Origin: Potentilla sterilis
Lineage: Eukaryota; Streptophyta; Magnoliopsida; Rosales; Rosaceae
Length of the DNA stretch: 64,000 bases
Reading direction: 5' to 3'
Assembly: GCA_963682095.1 (NCBI GenBank)
Contig: OY821759.1
Span: forward strand, 40,017,133-40,081,132
Shown: positions 21,415-32,751 of the stretch, one piece after another
Numbering within the stretch: the stretch's first letter is position 1
Layout of the letters: every line of letters starts with the position of its first letter
Translations under genes and position numbers: made by a program
Notes under the pieces: model-generated
Databases searched by the model: none
Told to the model about the DNA's origin: nothing
What the model saw: only the letters and a program-made list of their open reading frames with translations

Positions 21415-21420
21415 CAATTA
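21406..21420 (+). promoter_or_regulatory. Putative leaky stop UAG-CAA-UUA (B)
   Basis: The UAG at 21,412-21,414 is followed by CAA-UUA and by an open frame into pol, as in element A. Flanking bases are identical for several dozen positions. Confidence 0.7.
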
Positions 21421-24400
21421 GCGATTGAGCAAGGGGTCGGATTTGACAAGAGGGGAGAACGAGTGCATGATGAAGCCGAGCCAAGCCATGCCGAGCAAGG
21501 GATTGCCGAGCCAAGCAACAATGCCGAGTCATTCATAATGTTGCCGAGCCTTAGAGAGGTGGTTGCCGAGCTTGAGGCCACACCATTGTATCCGAGGAAC
21601 TCGTTCTTGTCAATTCCAAGTGCCACAACAAAATTTCGACCAAGTGTGGAAGAGGCCCCAAAGTTAGAACTTAAAGAACTCCCTAGTCACTTGAAGTATG
21701 TTTATCTTGGAGAAGAAGATACACTACCGGTTATTGTGTCTTCAATGCTTAGTGAGAAGCAAGAGGTAGATTTGATACGTGTGCTTAAAAAGTACAAGAC
21801 CGCCATAGGTTGGACCTTAGCGGATATCAAGGGAATAAGCCCTACTACTTGTGTTCATCGTATTTTGTTGGAAGAAGGAGCTAAGCCAACAAAGGAAGCT
21901 CAACGTCGACTTCACCCTCCTATGATGAAGGTTGTGAAAGAAGAGATTATCAAGTTGCTTGATTGTGGGGTGATCTACCCAATTTCGGATAGTAAGTGGA
22001 TATCTCCCGTGCAAGTAGTGCCGAAGAAGAGTGGTGTAACGGTTGTCAAGAATGAGAAGAATGAACTTGTGCCACAAAGACTTGTAACCGGTCATAGGAT
22101 GTGCATCGACTATAGGAAGCTCAACGCTACAACGAGGAAGGATCACATGCCTTTGCCGTTTATGGATCAAATGCTAGAGAGGTTGGCCGGTCATTCTTAC
22201 TATTGCTTTCTTGATGGATATAGTGGCTACAATCAAATCAAGATACACCCGGACGATCAAGAGAAGACCACTTTTACTTGTCCATTTGGTACGTTTGCTT
22301 ATCGGCGGATGCCATTCGGACTATGCAACGCACCCGGCACTTTTCAAAGATGTATGTATGCTATCTTCTCGGATTTTATTGAAGACATTATCGAAGTGTT
22401 TATGGATGATTTTAGTGTGTATGGAAGCACCTTCGATGCATGTTTGGGGAACTTGGAGAAGATACTTAAGAGGTGTGTAGAGACAAATCTTGTGCTCAAT
22501 TGGGAGAAGTGTCACTTCATGGTCACGCAAGGCATTGTTCTAGGGCATATAATTTCGGCAAGAGGCTTAGAGGTTGACAAAGCCAAAGTGGAGCTAATTC
22601 AAGCATTGCCGAGCCCTAGGTGTGTGAAAGATGTGAGAAGTTTTCTTGGCCATGCGGGGTTCTATCGACGATTCATCAAAGACTTCTCTTCAATTGCCAA
22701 GCCATTGAGCAACTTATTACAAAAGGAGGTGACGTTTGAGTGGACAAAGGCATGTGAAGAAGCATTTTGCCAATTGAAGGAGAGGTTGTGTACGGCACCG
22801 ATTCTAGTTTCCCCTAATTGGGACGAGCCATTTGAGTTGATGTGTGATGCTAGTGATTATGCACTTGGAGCGGTACTTGGACAACGAATTGAGAAGAAGC
22901 CATGCGCCATTTACTATGCTTCAAGGACTCTCAACGATGCACAACTCAACTACACAACAACGGAGAAGGAACTCTTAGCGGTAATCTTTGCTTTGGAAAA
23001 ATTTCGATCATATCTTTTGAATTCCAAGGTTATTGTTTATAGTGATCATGCCGCCTTAAGATACCTCATGACAAAGAAGGATGCAAAGCCAAGGCTTATT
23101 CGGTGGATTCTTTTGCTTCAAGAGTTCGATATTGAGATTAAAGACAAGAAGGGAGTAGAAAATGTTGTAGCCGATCATTTGAGTCGAATTGTTAAAGAAG
23201 AGGATCGGCTGCCCCTTATTGAGAATTTCCCGGATGAGCAACTCTTTCGCATGGATGCACATGTGCCATGGTATGCCGACTTGGCTAATTACTTGGCCAC
23301 TCGACAAATGCCTAGCTCCATGCCGAACCACCATAAGCAAAAATTGAAGAAGGATGCTCGGCACTACTTATGGGATGAGCCATACTTGTGGAAGCAATGC
23401 AGCGATCAAGTGATCCGAAGATGTGTTGCCGAGCATGAATACTTGCCTATCCTTAAGCTTTGTCATAGTGAGGCGTGTGGAGGTCATTTTGGGGCCAAGA
23501 AGACGGCATTGAAGGTACTTAATTGTGGTTTCTTTTGGCCTACAATTTTTAAAGATGCATTCATGTTTTGTAAGTCATGTGATCGATGCCAAAGAATGGG
23601 GAATATTGGACCTAGAGATCAAATGCCACTCACTCCTATTAACGCCATTGAGATTCATGATCTTTGGGGGATTGACTTCATGGGGCCGTTTCCTTCAAGT
23701 AAGGGCTTTCTCTACATATTGCTTGCGGTGGATTATGTGTCAAAGTGGATTGAAGCCAAGGCTACACGCACCAATGATGCCAAGGTGGTGGCCAAGTTTC
23801 TCAAGACCAACATCTTTTCACGTTTTGGAGTTCCAAGAGTCTTGATTAGCGACGGAGGATCCCATTTTTGTAACCGCACCATTGAAGCCTTATTGAGAAA
23901 GTATGGAGTCACACACAAGGTCTCTACACCTTATCATCCCCAAACTAGTGGCATGGCCGAGGTAAGTAATCGAGAGATCAAGCAAATTTTGGAGAAAACC
24001 GTTGGACCTTCAAGGAAGGATTGGAGTGATCGTCTCGATGATGCTTTATGGGCTTATAGGACCGCATACAAGACACCGATAGGTATGTCTCCTTTTCGGT
24101 TAACATATGGCAAAGCATGTCACTTACCGGTTGAACTTGAACATAGAGCATGGTGGGCGGTTAAGGCCTTTAACATGAGCATTGATGAGGCCGGCCTTCA
24201 TAGGAAGCTTCAACTCAACGAACTTGAAGAAATACGGAATGAAGCTTATGAAGCCGCATGGATTTACAAGCAAAAGGCTAAGGTTACTCATGATAAGATG
24301 CTTCGACGGAAGAAGTTTGAAGTTGGTCAAAAAGTTCTCTTGTATCATTCACGACTCAAGCTTTTTCCGGGTAAGTTGCGCTCTCGTTGGATTGGACCAT

Positions 24401-24864
24401 TCATTGTTCTTCAAGTGTTTCCACATGGAGCGATAGAAATTCGGAATGAAGTTACGGGAAACATATTCAAGGTAAATGGACATAGACTCAAGCCTTACTA
24501 CGAGCCATTTGAGGCCCTAAATAATGAAACCGATGTCCATGATTCACCACCATTTGCCGATCCACCATGTGCCATCCGAACACCATCTACCCCCACAACA
24601 CCGGCCATAATTCAAGCTGCCGAGCACCCTGGAACAGCTGCACCACCACCCCCTGCCGGACCTGCCATTGCCGGCAGGGTTGACACACGGCCACACAAGG
24701 CCGAGCACAGGGATGACACACCTTCGGTTACGCCAGATACGGCAGTACCAAGGCCGGACACGCCACCCGCACCGGACACGCAGGAAAACCAAGCATCGGA
24801 TACACTATGCAACACTCTTCTCATTGATCTTCTTATTGCCGATTTGGGATGTTTTGGACCATGA
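21415..24864 (+). CDS. pol: Pol (RT-RNaseH-integrase) of element B
   Basis: The frame is open from the UAG to 24,864; the first start-like codon is a GTG at 21,463. RT (FMDD), RNase H (DASDYALG), the integrase zinc region (CKSCDRC) and the D-D-E residues (WGID, SDGG, MAEVSNRE) are all present. RT and RNase H are nearly identical to A. The zone between RNase H and integrase and the C-terminal third differ more. The tail is Pro/Asp/Thr-rich and carries one CTGCCGG hairpin. No inactivating change was seen within pol. Expression would require readthrough of the UAG after an intact Gag, which this copy lacks. Confidence 0.92.
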   Translation, partial: QLAIEQGVGFDKRGERVHDEAEPSHAEQGIAEPSNNAESFIMLPSLREVVAELEATPLYPRNSFLSIPSATTKFRPSVEEAPKLELKELPSHLKYVYLGEEDTLPVIVSSMLSEKQEVDLIRVLKKYKTAIGWTLADIKGISPTTCVHRILLEEGAKPTKEAQRRLHPPMMKVVKEEIIKLLDCGVIYPISDSKWISPVQVVPKKSGVTVVKNEKNELVPQRLVTGHRMCIDYRKLNATTRKDHMPLPFMDQMLERLAGHSYYCFLDGYSGYNQIKIHPDDQEKTTFTCPFGTFAYRRMPFGLCNAPGTFQRCMYAIFSDFIEDIIEVFMDDFSVYGSTFDACLGNLEKILKRCVETNLVLNWEKCHFMVTQGIVLGHIISARGLEVDKAKVELIQALPSPRCVKDVRSFLGHAGFYRRFIKDFSSIAKPLSNLLQKEVTFEWTKACEEAFCQLKERLCTAPILVSPNWDEPFELMCDASDYALGAVLGQRIEKKPCAIYYASRTLNDAQLNYTTTEKELLAVIFALEKFRSYLLNSKVIVYSDHAALRYLMTKKDAKPRLIRWILLLQEFDIEIKDKKGVENVVADHLSRIVKEEDRLPLIENFPDEQLFRMDAHVPWYADLANYLATRQMPSSMPNHHKQKLKKDARHYLWDEPYLWKQCSDQVIRRCVAEHEYLPILKLCHSEACGGHFGAKKTALKVLNCGFFWPTIFKDAFMFCKSCDRCQRMGNIGPRDQMPLTPINAIEIHDLWGIDFMGPFPSSKGFLYILLAVDYVSKWIEAKATRTNDAKVVAKFLKTNIFSRFGVPRVLISDGGSHFCNRTIEALLRKYGVTHKVSTPYHPQTSGMAEVSNREIKQILEKTVGPSRKDWSDRLDDALWAYRTAYKTPIGMSPFRLTYGKACHLPVELEHRAWWAVKAFNMSIDEAGLHRKLQLNELEEIRNEAYEAAWIYKQKAKVTHDKMLRRKKFEVGQKVLLYHSRLKLFPGKLRSRWIGPFIVLQVFPHGAIEIRNEVTGNIFKVNGHRLKPYYEPFEALNNETDVHDSPPFADPPCAIRTPSTPTTPAIIQAAEHPGTAAPPPPAGPAIAGRVDTRPHKAEHRDDTPSVTPDTAVPRPDTPPAPDTQENQASDTLCNTLLIDLLIADLGCFGP
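24652..24678 (+). repeat. CTGCCGG hairpin module, copy 5 (B, pol tail)
   Basis: CCTGCCGG at 24,652-24,659 pairs with CCGGCAGG at 24,671-24,678; the loop is 11 bases and identical to copy 3. Confidence 0.6.
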
Positions 24865-26672
24865 TGAATCAACAACACACACGGTGAAAAGTCTAAGCAA
24901 TGGACTATAAACACAAAACGCTACTTGGGAGGCAACCCAAGTCGATCAAAGAAAAATGAAGGAGCCATCACCGAGAGTTTGAAATTTCTTAACCCTTCTC
25001 TTTTTCTTTGATTTGTGATGATATGTTGGTATATGTTAGACTATTGCATGCTTAGGAAATTCGTTGATATAGATTTGTTCTTACATTGAGGACAATGTAC
25101 TTTTCTAAGTGTGGGGTGGGATAACGTATTCCGTTTATGTTTTTGTGTGTTTAGTTTAGAAAAGAAAATTCAGAAAATTGTTCCACAAAAATAGAGTGTT
25201 TAATTTGTTTGTTTCGAGTCTTAGGATGCCCCTAATATGTCAATGATGTTTTTCTCTTCTTTGCATACATAGATGATGGTTATGCATACAATTAAAATTG
25301 TGAGTTTCATGGATTTTGTGCATTGGTAGGAGCATGTAGGACTTGTTGATTATGAAGCATGCATGTTTGAGCTAATTTATTTCGATTATAACCTATGTGA
25401 GCTTTTGTGCCAATTTGCCTTCTTCTTGAGCGATAAAAAGATAAAATTCAATAGATTCGTAGGAAGCATGAAACCTCATAATTCTTTGATTATTCGATGA
25501 CTATGTGCCATAGATTTTTAATGAACTCTAGTATGCTAGAACTTACTCTTGTTGATTTTCGAAACGTTTATATCATAAGATACCTTGATTTTGAATGTGA
25601 TTGAATAAAGATCATTTAGGTTTACCACCAAAGCCAAATAAAGCATGAGCCTATTGGAGCCCGTCGTGGGACACCTTAGTAAACCCCCTTTGAGCCTACG
25701 TATAGCCTTTTCTTTCATCACCCTTAAACACTTTCCATGAGCTTAGTATAGTGATGCCTTTACCATTGATTAAAGTGTTGGCAAAGCTTGATTTTTGAAA
25801 GCGTTTTCGCGTGTGTGATGAAGAAGAATAAGTGTGGGGTAGACTTAGCCATGAATTTGTATGTAAAATGTATGCATGCCGTACCTAGAAAAAAGAAAAA
25901 AATAATTGGCTCGAATTAAAAAGAAAATAAAAGAGCCGTGAGAAAAAGAAGAAAAAGAAGGGTACGGCATAGGCATAGAAAAGATCAATTTTGTGCATGG
26001 CTATTGTCTAGATTATTGTTGTAATGTTATGGGAGGAAAAGAATGAAGTATGGGTCCAACAAGATGAAATTTGACCCTTTCGGCGAGAAGACATAAGGAA
26101 ATTCGAGCTTTGCCAAATGCCACGGTGACGTTTTGAGCCTCCTTATCCAAATATCGAATACCTCTTAGCCTAGCCCCATTACAACCCTTTTATTGATCTT
26201 TTTCATGATTCTTAAGATGGTTAAATTTGATTGTGGAGATTATCTCAAGAGTAAGCATATGGTTTTGGTTCATTGGTGCATATAGTTGTCATATGAGGTT
26301 TTTCCATAAAAAATCACAAAGTGCTTTCGTTTCATGACATATGCAAGTTACTCTTTGTAATTCATTATCTTTCACTTGCATATACTTATGAGTGAATTAC
26401 CATGCTTCGAGAGAAAAGAAGAGAGTATGCCTAGTGAGGTGATTTGAATTAGCTTAACATGTTTACATGCTTACCTTTTTGCTCTTATATGTTCATATTG
26501 ATGTCACATGTTCATGAAACTTGGAATTTTCGTGCTTAGCATTCTCATGCATTTAACTTGAAAGCTATGTGTACATACGAGCCTGAGACAAATTGTTAGG
26601 GGCAATAGTTTGTTTAGAGTCTAGTTTAATTTAGTTTGCTAAGGGACTAGCAAAGGATAAGTGTGGGGTAGT
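24865..26672 (+). other. 3' untranslated region of element B (no env)
   Basis: It aligns along its length with 7061-8886 of element A and has no long reading frame. AAGTGTGGGGT occurs three times (near 25,108, 25,831 and 26,659). Loss of env therefore predates the split of A and B. Confidence 0.75.
26659..26672 (+). other. Polypurine-tract candidate of element B
   Basis: AAGTGTGGGGTAGT lies immediately before the 3' LTR. It is purine-rich but interrupted by T, so it is an atypical tract. The position and its conservation in A (8872-8886) support the call. Confidence 0.6.
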
Positions 26673-28783
26673 TGATAGGAGCACAATGTGCGACGATATT
26701 ATATGCTTATGCCCTCGTTTATGCTTTGTTTAACCCTTATTTGTCTAAAATAGAGTCATAATGTAGTTAGTGTCATTTTGGTTGAGTTTTGGTGAAATAT
26801 GGTTAAGAATCCGAAAAATGACTAAGTTTGAGAAAACTGGAAAATAATGCAAAATATGTCTTTTTCGTGATTTTGTGACAAGTACAAATATGATCTATCC
26901 TTGTCCAAATTCTATGAAATTTGGCGTGCTTAATATTCATATGCTGAGGAATGTTGTGTTAAAATTTCAGATCAATCAGAGCATCGAAGAAAAAGTTATA
27001 CTCGACTGAAGACACAAAGGTATCATCCGCCAGGTCTCATTCGCCAAGCCCTTGCTCGCTCGCCAACGATCTTGCTCGCCAGAAGCTCATCCGCCAAGTT
27101 GCATCCGCCAAGCTTCATCCGCCAGCAGATTCAGCAGAACTGGTCAGCTCACCAGCTAGTACATGTCCGCTCGCCAACCATCCGCACATGCCCACATGCA
27201 TGTTCGCGCTATCGCCAGAAGCCTAGCCTCGCCACCCAGATTAGCCTCGCCAGTACCCGATACTAGCAAAGTCTGTACTCGCGAGCAGAGAGGAATTTCC
27301 TGTATTGTCATCAAACGGCTGCGAGCGTGCCAAATCATTCCAAAGAGCTATGAAACGGCCAAGAAGAAATTATAAGTTGACCAAGCAAGGTTTCTTTGTT
27401 CGATACGGAAAGAAAAGCCTATGCCAACTTGGATTGGGAAACCTTATTTACTGAAGATTTCTTTGCCGATTTGAACAAGGAAAGGCTTCAAACTGCACAG
27501 ACCTTTTCTCCTATATATAGAAGCCTGCTTCCATCATAAAAAAGGGTCACATTCCAAAGCAAAAATCTAGCCAAAGCTCTACCTAAATTTCCCTTGAGTC
27601 CTACACAAAAACCCTAGCCAAAACCACCACCACCACACCAAAGTTTTCTGCTGAAACTTTGATCCCTTGCTGCCGATACCTTTACTGCCGAGCAGCAGCC
27701 CATCCGAGCACCATCATCCACGGATCCTTACACGACGAAGTCTTCAAGGTTTCTAATGTGTGATCCAATCCCTACTCTTGGCTTTGTAAATTTTTGTGTA
27801 GTTATGTTAAACTTTGTCTATAAAGATAGCATGAATTCTTGGTTTCAATTTTTATGTCTATGTATGAATTGGATTGAAGTTTGGTTTTATGATTTGCATG
27901 TTAATTTGTTTTCTTTATCTTCAAGTAAGGTTTTAGATGTAAGAATATGGATTGCATGCTAAAGAGTAAGGAAAATATGTAATGAACTAGTAATTAGGAT
28001 AATCGGCAATACCATGTGTTAAATTGATTTTAGGGTTTTCTTGACTTGTTCTTTGAATTCGTGTGCTTAAAGATTAGTAGCCTATGTAAGTGCAATGCGT
28101 AGATTATTAATCTCATTAGCCGAAATTTAATATAGATTAGGTAATCAACGAGTTACTTAGTTTGTATTGTTTTTCACAAGGGTTAGAGTAATTTAAATGA
28201 TCATGCTTGTTGAAGAGATGATTGACAACCTTACTCTATTGACTTGTTTCCAACTAAAGAAAAAGATTCTGTGCTTAATTACTTGTCATGTTTGTTTACG
28301 TCGGTTAGAATATTCAAAGATGACTAGTATAATTTTAAGGTTAGGCGGTTAGTCACTTGAAATACATGAGGAGTCTTAATCAATTAGTAACCGGTTAGGA
28401 GCTAATTGGGTTGGAGTTAAGTTGAGTCTAGAACGCTTTAATACTTTGCCGAGAGTCTTACTTGCTTGTTTGTTATGTGTTTTGATTGCTTTTGTGTTAG
28501 TGCTTTGTGGAAGAATGTCGACCAACCTTGTAAATAGTAGACTTAGGATTTATTTTCAACATTTAAAATTCTGTTGCCGTGCCTAGTACGTGGGCAGCAT
28601 TGCTGCCGAACCACTATCCCCCATAATTGTGACGTGTTTGATGTATATATGTATATATGTTTGTCTAACAATTTCATATCTCAGGTACCCTTAATCCCCG
28701 GCTTAGAACGATCCCTACTTGCTCATACTACTAACGATATTTTTGTAGGGTTATCATTGCATGCGAGCTTCGGCTCCCGTTCA
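26673..28783 (+). repeat. 3' LTR of element B
   Basis: It is 2,111 bp and followed by the target copy ATTGC. It matches the 5' LTR throughout except A at 27,315 in place of G at 16,179, by eye. Confidence 0.95.
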
Positions 28784-28788
28784 ATTGC

Positions 28789-29534
28789 ATACTGCTTTAA
28801 TGAATGACGGTTTAGTAATGATGGGTTTCTACTTTTGCTTTGATTCAAACTTGGAGATGAACCTGACATGCATGCATGATAGCTATTGCCTACCCTAGGA
28901 TACTCCAATTAAATAATGTGCTCCCTCGTCAAACACCTTCATTCGTTCATAAATGTTCTCACAGTTTAAGCTTTGCATAGTACTTTTACATATAAGGATT
29001 GATAATGTGTTTTGTACCGGTTTGCCCGTCTTTTTTTTTTTTTTTTACAATTTGTAGACAAGAATCAACCACATACGTACCCCCACTTACGACGTGTCTC
29101 AACGCTAGCGTGTAATCTGACCCTTCCGTTCAACGCCAGCGTGTAATTTGACCCTTCGGTTCAACGCCAGCGTGTAATCTGACCCATCCATTCGGACTAA
29201 TATGGGTAACCCGGGTGTATACGTCTTCGTACTAATATGGGTAACATGCTAGTTAGGTCGATTCGGTTTAGGATTACATATATTCAGAGTAATAATGATT
29301 AATGAATTGACCACAAACATTATCCCAACAAAATATTGATCAACATTAGCAAAGCAAATCAATAACCAAATGAATGACCACAATAAGTTTCCCAACAAAA
29401 TATTGATCTACATTAGCCGATGAGTCATCGTACAAATTTGCAGGCCAGAAATTTAAGGTTTGACCATACATACTTAACAACAAATGAACACAAAATTGTC
29501 AAAATATATGAGTTACTACAAATCCGACAAGTTC
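28789..29534. other. Intergenic between element B and the B3 copy 2
   Basis: No gene was seen. It contains a T-run (about 29,032-29,046), the 31-bp triple repeat at 29,099-29,191, and two copies of ACTAATATGGGTAAC (near 29,196 and 29,231). Confidence 0.6.
29099..29191. repeat. 31-bp minisatellite, three units
   Basis: Three consecutive 31-base units begin TCAACGC(T/C)AGCGTGTAAT at 29,099, 29,130 and 29,161, with a few substitutions between units. Confidence 0.85.
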
Positions 29535-31108
29535 CTAAAAGCCTAATGCAGTAAAAACAAACTTCCTAGGTTGTACCATATACATGGTGATGACCGTACC
29601 ATCGCGAAAGTTATTCTGTCTCTTGAACTCGGTATATCCCATGCTCAGAACGTGTGTGGTATTGCTGGGTACCGCCTTCAATTTCCAGAGCACTCCGGCT
29701 GCCCGCTGCACTGTCACCCATACCCTCCTCTGTGTGGGAAAAGTCTCCCTAGCATCAGCAGCTTTAAATTGTTGTTACAACATCCCACCAAATCACTTTC
29801 ATTCAAAGTAGAAGTCGATTTAATCGTTAAGTACACATTAAACAATTTAAAGTAAACAGTTAATAAGCACCAAATATGGGGCAGGAAAGTCAAGTATTCA
29901 TACGCACTAACAATTACAGAAGAAGACCATAGATTCATCTTACCGCATTACGTGCTCGGATTGTGCATGGATAAGAAGGATAGTCTTGGTAGTTGGGGTC
30001 CACGGGGGGAAACACAGGCTCAGGGCCGGCTTCAACTGCCTCCTGATGTTGCACAGGCACATTTCCTTCCACAACCACATTTCCTTCCACAGGCACATCA
30101 CCTTGTCCGATTGCATTCCACCCCTCCGCGTCACCGACAACATCACCACCCTCGTCCATAAGTAATGTTGGAGTGACCATATGGCCTTCAATCCTATGGA
30201 ATACCCTAACCAAGATGTCCGACATGCCCTTATACGTGAACACGCATAATCGCCGGTCGTCGAGCTGATTGTCCGCCGAAAACTTCTCCCAACCCACCCC
30301 AAACGACCATGTTCCTCCTTGTCCTCGGGTAAGCATCACTGGCCAGTATCTAGACCGCCCGCTTGATGCCCAGTAAAGGATTGCATATGTCGGGGCCCCG
30401 TGATTTGTTAGCTTGTCGGCCACAAGCCCTCGGATGATCGGCTAATCAAGACAAATGAGTGGGAGTCAGTATATATATCCAGTCAATCCTAAATTTCGGA
30501 AAGTTAGATTCATGTACTACTACAAATATGACTCAATAGGCGGAATGACAGTGTTGAAGATTCTTACCGGGAATCCAGGTGGACCCCAAACATCAGATAC
30601 AAAAGAGTTGTACTTGAGGGCAAAGGTTCCATTTGGCTAGACATACTCGCGCGCTGCAGGTATGGGATTCGTAAGCATGACGGTTCCATCAGATCTGAAG
30701 CGGGTGACAGCGAACCATAGTGGACCCATCATCCGAAACACCAACACCATCCTCTGTTCGCCATCCCGGATAGAGGTGATGAAACGGGTCCAACCGATAT
30801 CCATCCACCTGTCCTCTCCCTGAGGTGTGAGGCCGACAGAGTACTCTATATCCGGTAACCCCATTAGATGGAGTTTGATGGTTTGCCCCATGTCCTCTGG
30901 TGTGTGCCTCCATCTAAACTCGGTTGGGATTTTCTACAAACACGAGCATAGGGTTTCCATTAGTTTTCACACAGATTACGGATTGATAATATAGAATGGA
31001 GTTGAAAGTTGGAGTTACCGTTCGAAGGAAATTTTTGTGGTACAACTCCACAACCACACAGAAATATGCTTGCTTCGGATCCATCACGTTCTCCTGATGA
31101 TGCTCCAT
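29535..31108 (-). pseudogene. REM-like B3-domain gene, copy 2, premature stop
   Basis: The minus-strand exons are 31108-31019, 30933-30568, 30441-29944 and about 29776-29535. The first three have clear GT-AG borders and phase-0 joins. Exon 2 encodes a B3 domain (KIPTEF near its start, a basic/aromatic core, then RFRSDGTVML). Exon 3 encodes a second B3 domain (GGTWSFGVGWEKF) followed by an acidic linker. Exon 4 encodes a third B3-like segment. Exon 2 has an in-frame TAG (30637-30639) where copy 1 has Asp; exon length is otherwise identical (366 bases). The exon 4 acceptor seen in copy 1 appears lost. It is probably a recently dead nuclear transcription-factor gene; no expression evidence is available. 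Confidence 0.72.
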
Positions 31109-31404
31109 CGGTGACCGGTAATTGGATTTGGAGAATGACCAGAATGCTTCTGGAGTTTAGGGTGTGGAGTAGTGTGTGGAATGTGTTTTCAGAAGAGAGT
31201 GGTTTAGATTTGAAAGTGAGACAGTTTTGGAGAGCGTGCAATGCCTTTTCACTTTTTAGGAAGTTATTGACAAGTGGCATGAAGCAGCGGGTATTGAAAT
31301 GGCATGGAGAGGATCATCTCCCAAACGGTTAAGGACTTAAGGGTAGATGAAGCACTACTAACACCCAATGTTAAATCAATACCGTAAATGATCATCATAG
31401 ATAC
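31109..31404. other. Upstream flank of B3 copy 2, part of the duplicated unit
   Basis: No gene was seen. The phrase GCAATGCCTTTTCACTTTTTA near 31,240 matches 14,555-14,580. It ends at the GATAC target copy (31,400-31,404) of the solo LTR. Confidence 0.55.
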
Positions 31405-32715
31405 TGACAGGACCCGCCCCGGATAACACACTGTTACCCAGAGTAAATCCTGCGGGGACCATTTCAAGGGAGATTCTACCGAAAAATTCGACATAACCTC
31501 TCTTAAAATGGACAACCCTTATCTGGAAAAGAAACAAACACTTCTAAAATAAACCACCCTGACTCACGGAGCCACCTGCTCCCCCAACAAACAATCAACT
31601 TCTCAAAAACCAACAATAGGAAACAACCTTATAAATATGTAACAGAAATGAAATTTCATATAACAAAATCTCAAGTTACACCCAAAGGTGAACATTTGAG
31701 AATTTACAACATCTACAAAGTATCAGAGTGACTAGACAAATGAAAAATGGTACAAGTAGGTTAAATAGGTAACCTACAATAACTGACAGCGGAAAATGAT
31801 CTCTATACCTTGCCTCCTACCAGTACCGAACTCTGCAAGCTGGGCAGTTTAAAACGAAATGCCCAGGGAAAGTAATTTAAAAACATTAGCGTGAGTGGAC
31901 AAAATCAATACACATATAGATATATGTAAATATAACAAAAGAGAATTTATTACTTTCCTTATTTTACATAAATAAAATCATGATGCATGTGTTAAAACAA
32001 CTTTTCTCTTTAACACTCTCAGTACAAAACTCCCCTGCCCCGCTGGTTTGAGAATTATAATGTCATATAAAATATCAAAGTCCCGAAAACCAAATATAAA
32101 GTATAAACGGATAACTAGGTCAATCTCATTGACCAATGAATACCAATTAAATAAAAATAGGGGAATGTTAACCACCATAATCATAATGAGCCTCCAAGGC
32201 TAGGGTCAGAGTCTCTAAGACTCTCTATAGCGTCCGCGTCCCACGCTAAACCTCTACACCACAACTCCGTCAACCACCGAGCGTGAATCTGACCTATATG
32301 GTCAAGTCGTCACCTCGCGTGGGATGAGGTCAATAAGCTAGCTAGCAATAATCATAAACGGACCCTTATATGGTGAAAAATCCGAAATCAAATCAAAATA
32401 CATTTTCCCTATGTAATCATAAAATAGTACGGTCCCCGACCGTATATCTAAGGCCCATAAATATAATCAAATTAAAGCATGGCCTCAAAGAACAAATATA
32501 AATTCAACACCATTACTAAATCGCAATATCCAACAATTAAAATCGTATAGTCCACGGAAATCCCATTTCCGATTACATATAAATAAACATATAATTTCCA
32601 TGATGTCAAGTTAATTTGTTTAATTCATAAACCATTTGAAAATCATTACCAAGAAATCATCATTTCAATAAAGGTATTATTTTTCGATAATCCAAAACAT
32701 TTCCATATTAATTCT

Positions 32716-32717
<2 letters not shown>

Positions 32718-32747
<30 letters not shown>
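32718..32747. repeat. AT dinucleotide microsatellite
   Basis: About 14 consecutive AT units lie inside the solo LTR. Confidence 0.9.

Positions 32748-32751
<4 letters not shown>

Larger units (their letters stand above)
15537..28783 (+). mobile_element. Complete Athila-type Ty3/gypsy retrotransposon B
   Basis: This 13,247-bp element is flanked by the 5-bp duplication ATTGC (15532-15536 and 28784-28788). Both LTRs are 2,111 bp and begin TG and end CA. The order is LTR, PBS, leader, gag-protease, UAG, pol, 1.8 kb without env, LTR. By direct reading the LTRs differ only at 16179 (G) versus 27315 (A), which implies a very recent insertion. Its gag has an extra T in a T-run at 19617-19622, so this copy probably cannot make full Gag-Pol unless helped by another copy. 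Confidence 0.96.
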
